Assembly (NCBI GenBank): GCA_030589225.1
Contig: JAUUWD010000015.1
Coordinates: 1-12,514 of the forward strand
Length of the DNA: 12,514 bases
Direction: 5' to 3'
From: Desulfobacteraceae bacterium
GTDB taxonomy: Bacteria; Desulfobacterota; DSM-4660; Desulfatiglandales; Desulfatiglandaceae
Below, in pieces: positions 1 through 6,523 of the stretch (positions within the stretch are counted from its first letter, which is position 1; every line of letters starts with the position of its first letter). The translations under genes were made by a program, and so were the position numbers. A model generated the notes under the pieces. The model was not told the DNA's origin. It searched no databases and was given only the letters and a program-made list of their open reading frames with translations.

Positions 1-1112
1 CGATGGTAGACGGGATCTCCCAAGGCCTGCTCGTTGGCCTTGGCCCGTTTGAGATATAAATGTGCATCGTTCTCCCAGGCGAAACCAGTGCCTCCCAATA
101 CCTGTATGGTGCCAGTGGCAACATGTGTATAAGCCTCAGAGCAATAGGCCTTGGCCACTGAAGCCGCGAGGGCAGCCTCCTTGACATCTCCGTAGTCTTG
201 GGCCCAAGCGGCCCAGTATAAAATGGAGCGTGAACTTTCCACCTCCACGTACATCTGGGCACAACGATGCTTGATGGCCTGGAATGCCCCGATGGGTTGA
301 TCGAACTGAATGCGAATCTTGGCGTATTCTGTTGCAATCTCCATGGCCCGCTGTGCGCCGCCCACGCACTCGGCACAAAGGCCCACCTGAGCTCTTTGCA
401 AGGCTCTTGATAGGGGACCCCAGCCTCTATTTAGTTCCCCCAGAACCCCCTCTGGGCCCACCCGTACCCCTTTGAAGTCTACCGCGCAGAGCTTGCGAGT
501 GCCATCCATAGTCGGCAGAAGTGACACAGAAACGCCATGTGCACTAAGGTCCACCAGAAATAGGGTAATTCCCTGGGTAGAGTCATTTCCTGCTTGGGTG
601 CGGGCTGCGCAGACCAGAAAGTCCGCCACATGGGCATCGGGCACAGAGAGTTTTGTCCCGTCCAGGACGGATCCATCCCCATCCTTATGGGCCTCCATTT
701 GGATATGGCTGAGGTCTGCGCCCCCATCCGGTTCATGGAGGGCCAGAGTACCCCGTATCTCACCCCTGGCGATTCTGGGGAGATAGCGCTCCTTCTGTAA
801 ATCGCTTCCGGCTTCCATAATGGCCTCGGAAGCCAACGGGACTGTGGAGAAAAAAGGGCCTGGAAGCACGACTCGACCCATCTCCTCCAGGACCATGGTG
901 AGGTCCATCTGGTCCATACCCATTCCGCCATAGGGCTCTGGGATGCGCACCCTCATCCAGTCAATGTCGGCCATCTTAACCCAGATGTCGTCAGTAAATC
1001 CCTGCTCATCCCCGTACATGTCGCGGGCGTAATCGGTGGGACATTCTTTATCCAAGAACCTACGCGCCTCCTTGGCTATATCGATTTGAACTTTGCTTAA
1101 GGTAACATCCAT
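1..1112 (-). CDS. Acyl-CoA dehydrogenase, probable non-catalytic partner subunit (C-terminus cut by window edge)
   Basis: An uninterrupted frame of 370 codons runs from an ATG at 1112 to the left edge. An AAGGAGG ribosome-binding site (1121-1127) lies 8 nt before the start. The protein has the ACAD layout: helical N-terminus, a 'RIPEPYGGMGMDQMD' segment (56-70), a beta domain (about 120-225) and a C-terminal helical domain with 'RIQFDQPIGAFQ' (267-278) and 'WENDAHLYLKRAK' (346-358). Both known places for the catalytic glutamate appear empty by my alignment by eye: the helix-G position used by isovaleryl- and long-chain ACADs is Q239 (in ALQRAQ), and the position of MCAD Glu376 falls on L364. 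The usual 'RxQFG' glycine is D271. The gene follows the other ACAD on the same strand with an 88-nt gap, so they are probably co-transcribed. The family assignment is firm; the inactive-partner role is inferred. Confidence 0.92.
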   Translation of the reverse strand, partial: MDVTLSKVQIDIAKEARRFLDKECPTDYARDMYGDEQGFTDDIWVKMADIDWMRVRIPEPYGGMGMDQMDLTMVLEEMGRVVLPGPFFSTVPLASEAIMEAGSDLQKERYLPRIARGEIRGTLALHEPDGGADLSHIQMEAHKDGDGSVLDGTKLSVPDAHVADFLVCAARTQAGNDSTQGITLFLVDLSAHGVSVSLLPTMDGTRKLCAVDFKGVRVGPEGVLGELNRGWGPLSRALQRAQVGLCAECVGGAQRAMEIATEYAKIRIQFDQPIGAFQAIKHRCAQMYVEVESSRSILYWAAWAQDYGDVKEAALAASVAKAYCSEAYTHVATGTIQVLGGTGFAWENDAHLYLKRAKANEQALGDPVYH

Positions 1113-1200
1113 TGCTTTATCCTCCTTTACCCTGTTAGAATGTCTGGTTTGCCCCGTTAAATACGTTCACCAAAGACACAGGTAAGATTAAAGTACTTAT

Positions 1201-2418
1201 TTACTTTCGCTTGGCTCGGGATACATCCTTTGGCAGGCCCAGCACGCGCTCACCAATGATATTCCGCAGAATTTCCGAGCTACCGGCCTCGACGGTGTTG
1301 CCCTTGGCTCTTAAAAAACTGTATTGCCAATACCCGTCCTGAATGGTCCATGGAGATCCCCCCATAATCTGGCTGTTCGGGCCCTGCATCCCTATGGCAG
1401 CCTCGGTGATCCTCTGGTTTGGCTCACTCCACAGAAGCTTACCGATGGACCCTTCTGGACCAGGTATCTTGGTTTTGAGCTGATTGCTGAGGCTTCGCAG
1501 TCCGTGGTACTTTAAGACCATGACCTCAATGTAGGCCTGGGCCAACTGCTGCCGGAAGATGGGATCCTCGATAACCGGTATCCCGGAGCGCTTGGTCTGG
1601 CTGGCCATCTCTATCATTTTTTGGACGTTTGTCTCATACGCCGCACCCATTATCGCATCTCCCAGCACACGCTCGAACATCAGGGTAGTGATGGCAATTT
1701 GCCAACCTTGACCCTCCTCTCCCACCCGCATCTCCTCGGGCACCCGAACATCATCAAAAAAGAGCTCGTCGAACTCAGCCTCGCCTGTTATCTGTGTCAT
1801 GGGCCTCACCTCAACCCCGGGTAACTTCATGTCCAGAAGAAAGTAACTCAATCCCTTATGCCTGGCAACAGTGGGGTCCGTGCGCACGAGTAAGATGCAG
1901 TAATCCGCCAGATGGGCGAAACTCGTCCAGACCTTCTGCCCATTGATGATATAATGATCATTTTTCCTCACGGCCTGGGTAGAGACATTGGCCATGTCGG
2001 AGCCGGCATCTGGCTCACTGAATCCCTGGCACCAGATATGGGTCCCATCCATGATCTTGGGCAGGAACTCGCGTTTCTGCTCCTCGCTCCCGCAGGTAAA
2101 GATGGTAGGAACGGCCATAGCATAAGTGACCACCCCTGGGGCCCTTAATTCCGGGCAAGTGGAAAAGAGGGTCTGTAAAACGATGACCTCATCCATCAAG
2201 GTTTTGCCTTGTCCGCCGTACTCTTTGGGGTAGTGCATCGCCGTATACCCCCCATCGAAAAGCCGTCTTTGGAAATTCTGATAAGCGCGACCCCATTCCT
2301 CCTGAGAATCGTAGTTCCGGTACCGGGAGGGGTCCCAGTCATCGGGAAGGTTCTTCTCCAGCCACGAGACAAATTCCTCCCGGAATGCCTCTTGCTCCGG
2401 GGTTAATCGAAAATCCAT
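1201..2418 (-). CDS. Acyl-CoA dehydrogenase, probable catalytic subunit
   Basis: This flavoprotein should oxidise an acyl-CoA to the trans-2-enoyl-CoA, passing electrons to ETF. It has 405 residues, a normal ACAD length. The N-terminus 'MDFRLTPEQEAFREEF' is typical of the FadE branch. 'YPKEYGGQG' (63-71), 'GFSEPDAGSDMA' (132-143, flavin/substrate segment) and 'GSSEILRNIIGERVLGLP' near the end are family hallmarks. E249 in 'TLMFERV' lies in helix G where isovaleryl- and long-chain ACADs keep their catalytic base; the MCAD-type C-terminal position is alanine (VEAGSSE). The start at 2418 is chosen because AAGGAGGA (2426-2433) sits 7 nt before it. The frame stays open to 2487, but those extra 23 codons lack homology and an SD. 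It is first of a two-ACAD minus-strand unit diverging from the transporter genes. Acyl chain length cannot be stated. Confidence 0.95.
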   Translation of the reverse strand: MDFRLTPEQEAFREEFVSWLEKNLPDDWDPSRYRNYDSQEEWGRAYQNFQRRLFDGGYTAMHYPKEYGGQGKTLMDEVIVLQTLFSTCPELRAPGVVTYAMAVPTIFTCGSEEQKREFLPKIMDGTHIWCQGFSEPDAGSDMANVSTQAVRKNDHYIINGQKVWTSFAHLADYCILLVRTDPTVARHKGLSYFLLDMKLPGVEVRPMTQITGEAEFDELFFDDVRVPEEMRVGEEGQGWQIAITTLMFERVLGDAIMGAAYETNVQKMIEMASQTKRSGIPVIEDPIFRQQLAQAYIEVMVLKYHGLRSLSNQLKTKIPGPEGSIGKLLWSEPNQRITEAAIGMQGPNSQIMGGSPWTIQDGYWQYSFLRAKGNTVEAGSSEILRNIIGERVLGLPKDVSRAKRK

Positions 2419-2495
2419 ATCCCTGTCCTCCTTTCTCCAGGTTAAAAAATTAGCTATCCGGCCATCGTGGAAAAAATCCTTTATCAAGACATTGG

Positions 2496-2512
2496 ATGAT
2501 TCAGGGTATCAT
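2496..2512. promoter_or_regulatory. Possible operator dyad upstream of the ACAD unit
   Basis: ATGAT and ATCAT form a perfect 5-bp inverted repeat around the 7-nt spacer TCAGGGT. With a 2-nt bulge the pairing extends to GGAT/ATCC. It is 78-94 bp upstream of the ACAD start and overlaps a leftward -10-like TATGAT that has no matching -35. A regulator site is possible, but a dyad this short is common by chance in AT-rich DNA. Confidence 0.2.
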
Positions 2513-2618
2513 ATCCAGAGTGGAGCTTAAATTATCTTTAGATTTGTACTGACTTTTACTACATAATCAAGAAGAAATGAAGGTAAATGTAATAAATTGA
2601 AAGACGAAAACATTTTTC

Positions 2619-2647
2619 TTGACACGGGTTCCCTTCTGGCCTATTTA
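2619..2647 (+). promoter_or_regulatory. Sigma70-like promoter for the transporter operon
   Basis: A perfect -35 hexamer TTGACA (2619-2624) is followed after exactly 17 nt by TATTTA (2642-2647, four of six matches to TATAAT). Transcription would start near 2654 and run right toward the binding-protein gene, about 390 nt downstream. It is the best promoter match I found in the window, and it lies in the only spacer where a rightward promoter is required. Confidence 0.5.
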
Positions 2648-2737
2648 AAAAAATATGTACTGTTCCTGCTATTTTAGGGTTTAAGCTTTCAAAGTTCAAT
2701 TGGTACTTCAATTTGCAAGTCCAGGAGAGTCACTTTG

Positions 2738-2947
2738 ATGATTAGCGAATCAATCCAAAGCCTGCAAGCCCTTTATAAGATCTTCTGCTCTTCCATCCAA
2801 AAAAAGGGTGTTCCCCAGTTAGATATGATCTCTACCAATGTATGTAATAATAAGATTATATTGAAATTACGGTCTATTCATAGGAATTTTAGATCCAAAT
2901 TCGAAACTTTTGAATCTAAATGGAAAATTGGGATTTATTATGATTAG
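2738..2947 (+). CDS. Hypothetical small ORF, 69 residues, doubtful
   Basis: The ATG at 2738 is preceded 10 nt upstream by AGGAG (2723-2727), and the frame runs 69 codons to a stop. The product is basic, rich in Ser, Ile and Lys, has two cysteines, and has no transmembrane segment or motif that I recognise. It lies between the predicted promoter and the binding-protein gene, so it would be transcribed in the leader. In AT-rich DNA a frame of this length without stops is somewhat better than chance but not strong evidence. It could be a leader peptide, a small unknown protein, or nothing. Confidence 0.2.
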   Translation: MISESIQSLQALYKIFCSSIQKKGVPQLDMISTNVCNNKIILKLRSIHRNFRSKFETFESKWKIGIYYD

Positions 2948-3040
2948 AGAGGTACCGTTCATAACACAGTAATGGGGTATTGGATGTATCTCTCGGGGTT
3001 TTCTAAATAAAACCTAAACCTAAAAAGGAGGGAGGGTATC

Positions 3041-4357
3041 ATGAAAATTCCTAAATTTGTATTAAGCATTTTGCTGGTAGCCTGCTTGGTTATGGCAATT
3101 GGCCTGCCTGCTTATGCAGCCAAAGTGATCAAGATTGGCGTTATCGGGCCCATGAAGTTTATGCAGGGCAAGGGGCATTGGAATGGGGCAACAATGGCCG
3201 CTGAGGAGATCAATGCCAAAGGAGGCCTTTGGGTTGGCAAGAAAAAAGTGAAAATTGAGCTCGTCAAGTTGGACTCTAACGAGTTTTTAAGCATAATAGA
3301 TGCCACCAATGCCATGGAGCTGGCCATTACTCGCCACAAAGTGGATTTCCTGGTGGGCGGTTTTAGGACCGAGGCTGTCCTGGCTATGCAAGATATCGCC
3401 ATGGACTACAAGAAGATCTTTCTTGGTTGCGGCGCGGCCCATCCCGAACTCTGCATCCGGGTGGCCAAGGATTACAAGAGGTATAAATACTTCTTTAGAG
3501 GTACCCCTTTTAATTCCAGGTATCTGGTCAAGACCTGTTTCATTCAAATGGCAACTGTCGGTGGGATCCTGAAAAAGGTGCTGGGTATACCCAAGGTGAA
3601 GGTGGCCATCGTCGCTGAAAAGGCGGTGTGGGTTGACCCGATGATTAAGGCGGCCAAGGGATTTATCCCCAAGATGGGCATGGAGGTGGTAGGCATCTGG
3701 AGGCCTTCAGCAGTGGCCACGGACGTGACCGCCGAACTCTCGGCTATCCAGCGTTCAGGTGCCCACATGATCTTTACCATTTTATCCTCTTCGGTGGGGA
3801 TCCCCTTTGCCAGGCAGGTCGGTGAGCTCAAGATACCGGCTGTACAGGTTGGGATCAATGTGGAGGCCCAGAAGGATGGCTTCTGGGAAGCCACCCAGGG
3901 TATGGGCAACTATGTAATGACCTTGAATACCTATGCCCGTGGAGTGGAGGTCAACGAATTAACGCCGCGCTTTGTTAATACCTACATCAAGAGATTCGGT
4001 GAGACGCCGACTTATACCGCGGATACCTATGCCAATATAATCTATGGCCTGGCCCCGGTCATCGAAGAGGCCGGGACGCTTGATGCGGACAAGATCGTAG
4101 CCATACTGGAAAACCGCGAGTACGCGGTACCCTCCGGCAAGAATAAATATATGAAAGACGCTCAAGGTCGTCATCTTCATGATCTTACCTGGGGCCCAGG
4201 TTATTTGACCAGCCTGGGCGTTCAGTGGCAGGATGGTAAACTAGTGGGTGTCTGGCCTAATCGCTGGAAGCCTGCCAAAGGCGTACCCGAGATCACCTAT
4301 AAGGGCATCGTTCCCTATAAGATAGCCCCCTGGATCATCAAAGAGTACAAGAAATAA
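3041..4357 (+). CDS. Periplasmic substrate-binding protein of a branched-chain amino acid-type (HAAT) ABC transporter
   Basis: This is the extracytoplasmic receptor that delivers ligand to the LivHM permeases. Its 438 residues begin with a signal peptide: basic MKIPK, a hydrophobic core (about 6-22) and a likely signal peptidase I site after 'PAYA' (residue 26). The mature protein opens with 'KVIKIGVIGPMKFMQGKGH', then 'NGATMAAEEINAKGG', the normal start of a Peripla_BP_6/LivK type I fold. AAGGAGG (3025-3031) lies 9 nt before the ATG. A LVAC sequence (12-15) resembles a lipobox, but the hydrophobic stretch continues past the cysteine, which argues against a lipoprotein. It is first in the transporter set, with a hairpin behind it. 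Proteins of this family also bind aromatic and other organic acids; beside acyl-CoA genes, such a ligand is plausible but unproven. Confidence 0.93.
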   Translation: MKIPKFVLSILLVACLVMAIGLPAYAAKVIKIGVIGPMKFMQGKGHWNGATMAAEEINAKGGLWVGKKKVKIELVKLDSNEFLSIIDATNAMELAITRHKVDFLVGGFRTEAVLAMQDIAMDYKKIFLGCGAAHPELCIRVAKDYKRYKYFFRGTPFNSRYLVKTCFIQMATVGGILKKVLGIPKVKVAIVAEKAVWVDPMIKAAKGFIPKMGMEVVGIWRPSAVATDVTAELSAIQRSGAHMIFTILSSSVGIPFARQVGELKIPAVQVGINVEAQKDGFWEATQGMGNYVMTLNTYARGVEVNELTPRFVNTYIKRFGETPTYTADTYANIIYGLAPVIEEAGTLDADKIVAILENREYAVPSGKNKYMKDAQGRHLHDLTWGPGYLTSLGVQWQDGKLVGVWPNRWKPAKGVPEITYKGIVPYKIAPWIIKEYKK

Positions 4358-4375
4358 CTTAATCCTTTAGACGTT

Positions 4376-4412
4376 TCCCTGCCCCATATTACTGAACGTG
4401 AAGGGGCAGGGA
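4376..4412 (+). terminator. GC-rich hairpin between the binding-protein gene and livH (attenuator or mRNA-stabilising stem)
   Basis: CCCTGCCCC (4377-4385) pairs perfectly with GGGGCAGGG (4403-4411), and a T-A pair extends the stem to 10 bp; the loop is 17 nt. It lies just after the binding-protein stop and 20 nt before the livH start. No T-run follows, so it is not a classical Rho-independent terminator. Such stems behind a binding-protein gene commonly protect that mRNA or lower expression of downstream permeases; that is the likely role here by inference. Confidence 0.65.
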
Positions 4413-4431
4413 TCCGAAATGGTTAGGCTGT

Positions 4432-5301
4432 ATGATCCTGGACATAATTATAAGCGGTCTGATTAATGGGAGCGTTTACGCCCTTTTGGCCATCGGGTTT
4501 TCCCTGATCTACGGTGCAGCCCGCATCGTCAACCTTGCCCATACCGCCTTTTACATGGTGGCCTCCTATTGCATCTATTTTGCCACTCATAAATTAGGCG
4601 TTCATCCTGTTCTGGCTATGCTGGCGGCCATCATCCTGGTCACCTTGATCGGACTGGTCTGCTATCAACTGTTCATCAACCCAATCCGCGAGCACGAGGC
4701 CGCAGTCCTGATTGCCACCATAGCCATGGCCATGGCAATGCAGGAGATCATGCTCATCATTTTCACCGGAGACTACCTGAGCGTGCCGTCCCTGATTGGT
4801 GGATACCTGAAGATCTTCGGGGTGAAGATTGCCTATCAGCAATTGCTGACCTTTGGGGTGGCCCTTTTGATCCTGGCCGGGGTTTGGGCTCTATTGAAGA
4901 AAACCAGGGTTGGTCTGGCTATCCGGTCTACGGCCCAGGATAGGGAAGTGGCCAATCTTATGGGCATGAATGAGAGCAGGGTGGCCATGATTACCATGGG
5001 TATTTCCGTAGGCCTGGCCGCCTTTGCCGGTGCGGTGGTGGTTCCCCTTACCGTTGTTAATCCTCATATGTGGATGCACCCTCTGATCTTTATGTTGGCT
5101 ATTGTGGTCCTGGGAGGGCTGGGCAGCCTCAAGGGAAGCTTTGTGGGGGCCTATATACTGGGTTTTACCGAGGCATCGGTGGTCTTTTTAATACCGCTTG
5201 GAGCTTTTCTAAAGGGTTCCGTGGCGCTGTCCGTCATGATCCTGGTGCTTTTGATCAGGCCGGAAGGCCTCTTTGGCGTCGCTTTTGAGGAGGAGAGATA
5301 G
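4432..5301 (+). CDS. livH: ABC transporter permease, LivH family
   Basis: A 289-residue inner-membrane protein, forming the channel with LivM. It opens with the family signature 'GLINGSVYALLAIGFSLIYG' (9-28) followed by 'VNLAHTAF' (33-40). The ATPase-contacting (EAA-like) loop is 'GLAIRSTAQDREVANLMGMN' (161-180), then 'VLGGLGSLKGSFVGAYILG' (226-244) and the closing 'LLIRPEGLFG' (273-282). Multiple hydrophobic helices span the whole length. The ribosome-binding site is weak (only a TTAGG-like stretch before 4432) although all later transporter genes have strong ones; with the hairpin just upstream, this points to lower translation than the binding protein. The stop codon abuts the livM ATG. 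Confidence 0.95.
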   Translation: MILDIIISGLINGSVYALLAIGFSLIYGAARIVNLAHTAFYMVASYCIYFATHKLGVHPVLAMLAAIILVTLIGLVCYQLFINPIREHEAAVLIATIAMAMAMQEIMLIIFTGDYLSVPSLIGGYLKIFGVKIAYQQLLTFGVALLILAGVWALLKKTRVGLAIRSTAQDREVANLMGMNESRVAMITMGISVGLAAFAGAVVVPLTVVNPHMWMHPLIFMLAIVVLGGLGSLKGSFVGAYILGFTEASVVFLIPLGAFLKGSVALSVMILVLLIRPEGLFGVAFEEER

Positions 5302-6342
5302 ATGGGCATCTTGGGTGTCTATCTTCGAAAGATCTATACCCTGTTCAGGGGAGAAGTGCTGGTACTGCCCAGCCGGATTGTTGTCTTCCTTTTCTTTCTG
5401 GTTCTGCTCTTCCTGCCCGTTGTTACCCAGGATCTTTACCTGCTTCGCATCCTGATACTGACCAGCATCTTCGCCATCCTCGCAGCCAGTTGGGATCTCC
5501 TGTCCGGCTATACGGGCCAGATGAATTTCGGGCATGCCCTTTTCTTTGGTGTGGGGGCTTACACTGCCGCCCTCTTGAATCTGCACGCTCACATACCTCC
5601 CTATGGCAGCATACCCTTAGGAGGATTGGCCGCAGTTTTGGCTGGTCTGGTTATAGGCATTCCCTGTCTCAGGCTGCGGGGGACTTATCTGGCCTTGACC
5701 ACATTGGCCTTCCCCATCATCCTGATGGGCATTGTCTTCGCGATCCCTGGGATAACAGGAGGTGAGTTGGGAGTCTCCGGCCTTAGCCGCCTTTCCAGTT
5801 CCCGCCTGTATGACTACTATATTACAGTTGTTCTTATGCTCGGCCTGTGCACCATCATGTGGAAGATTACGGATTCCAAGACCGGCATTATTTTCCACGC
5901 CATCAGGGAAGATGAGCTGGCTGTTCGGACCTCTGGCATCAACGTTACCCGTTACAAGCTTCTGGCCTTCAGCCTCAGTGGTTTTTTTGCAGGCATATCC
6001 GGGGGGCTCTACGCACATTTCATGAGGATTGCCGGCCCCTCCACCCTGGAAGTCTCAATGTCTTTCACGGTTGTAATCTGGGCGGTATTCGGCGGGATAG
6101 TCACTATATATGGACCTGTCGGCGCGGTCTTTATCCTCTTTCCCCTGTTGGAGTTCTTCCGCTTTTGGCCCGAGTTTCGCATGTTACTGTTCGCGGTTGT
6201 CATCTTGTTGATACTCCTCTATATGCCGAATGGCATACTCCCGTGGGTACGCGACAAGATCGAGAAAGAGTGCCCCAGGTGTAAGGTCAGAAACGTGGCC
6301 ACCCGCAAGACCTGCCGTGTCTGTGTGGCGCCATTGGATTAA
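5302..6342 (+). CDS. livM: ABC transporter permease, LivM family, with C-terminal zinc-ribbon-like tail
   Basis: The second permease has 346 residues. After an N-terminal extension come the LivM signature 'GYTGQMNFGHALFFGVGAYT' (69-88), 'LRLRGTYLALTTLAF' (123-137), the ATPase-contacting loop 'AIREDELAVRTSGIN' (200-214) and 'GGIVTIYGPVGAV' (264-276). The membrane part normally ends near 'YMPNGILP' (307-314), as it does here. Unusually, about 30 more residues follow with a Cys-x2-Cys-x10-Cys-x2-Cys pattern (C324, C327, C338, C341: CPRC...CRVC), followed by APL, like small zinc ribbons. Inside-positive charge around it suggests a cytoplasmic location. The ATG directly follows the livH stop, with SD GAGGAGG (5287-5293) inside the livH end, so translation is probably coupled. 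Metal binding is inferred from the pattern. Confidence 0.95.
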   Translation: MGILGVYLRKIYTLFRGEVLVLPSRIVVFLFFLVLLFLPVVTQDLYLLRILILTSIFAILAASWDLLSGYTGQMNFGHALFFGVGAYTAALLNLHAHIPPYGSIPLGGLAAVLAGLVIGIPCLRLRGTYLALTTLAFPIILMGIVFAIPGITGGELGVSGLSRLSSSRLYDYYITVVLMLGLCTIMWKITDSKTGIIFHAIREDELAVRTSGINVTRYKLLAFSLSGFFAGISGGLYAHFMRIAGPSTLEVSMSFTVVIWAVFGGIVTIYGPVGAVFILFPLLEFFRFWPEFRMLLFAVVILLILLYMPNGILPWVRDKIEKECPRCKVRNVATRKTCRVCVAPLD

Positions 6343-6349
6343 TAGTATT

Positions 6350-6440
6350 GTCCGTTGGATTAAAAAAAATGTATTGAATTATGTATGGTGAGTGGATTAG
6401 TGGTCTCTTCCAACTGACAACGGACCACTGACAACTGACA
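6350..6440. repeat. Degenerate 7-nt tandem repeat with inverted copy
   Basis: From 6413 the spacer between livM and the synthetase gene reads as four head-to-tail heptamers: ACTGACA, ACGGACC, ACTGACA, ACTGACA. An inverted partner lies upstream: GTCCGTTG (6350-6357) is the exact complement of CAACGGAC (6418-6425). AGTGGTC (6399-6405) also pairs with GACCACT (6423-6429) around a 17-nt loop. Short heptameric repeats of this kind are known from intergenic DNA of several bacterial groups. Whether they act here as a stem, a binding site or only as repeat DNA is unknown. Confidence 0.55.
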
Positions 6441-6523
6441 ATAACTCTTCTGGCGAGTGTTGGTGGAAATTATGATGATGCTCCAGAATTAGAAAGATCC
6501 AATCTAAAATTTGAGGACAAAAT

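Larger units (their letters stand above)
2419..3040. other. AT-rich divergent intergenic region
   Basis: About 620 bp separate the leftward ACAD genes from the rightward transporter genes. The stretch is visibly richer in A and T than the flanking genes. It holds one convincing rightward promoter (2619-2647), a short dyad near the ACAD start (2496-2512), one doubtful 69-residue ORF (2738-2947) and the Shine-Dalgarno site of the binding-protein gene. If the promoter is used, the message for the binding protein has an untranslated leader of nearly 390 nt unless the small ORF is translated. I found no convincing leftward promoter with both hexamers. No riboswitch or tRNA fold was recognised. Confidence 0.8.

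Noticed and set aside
479..931. Minus-strand frame of 150 codons
   Set aside because: Out-of-frame shadow of the acyl-CoA dehydrogenase that reads continuously from 1112 to the left edge; its Trp/Ser/Pro-rich translation shows no family features.
2419..2487. Upstream extension of the first acyl-CoA dehydrogenase by 23 codons
   Set aside because: No ribosome-binding site at 2487 and no homology in the extension, while the ATG at 2418 has a strong one and gives the standard N-terminus.
3074..3085. Lipobox LVAC in the binding-protein signal peptide
   Set aside because: Hydrophobic residues continue after the cysteine and a good signal peptidase I site (AYA) follows at residue 26, so a soluble periplasmic protein is more likely.
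6348..6377. TTGTCC-18-TATTGA as a promoter for the synthetase gene
   Set aside because: Both hexamers are poor and the spacing is 18 nt; in AT-rich DNA such matches are expected by chance.
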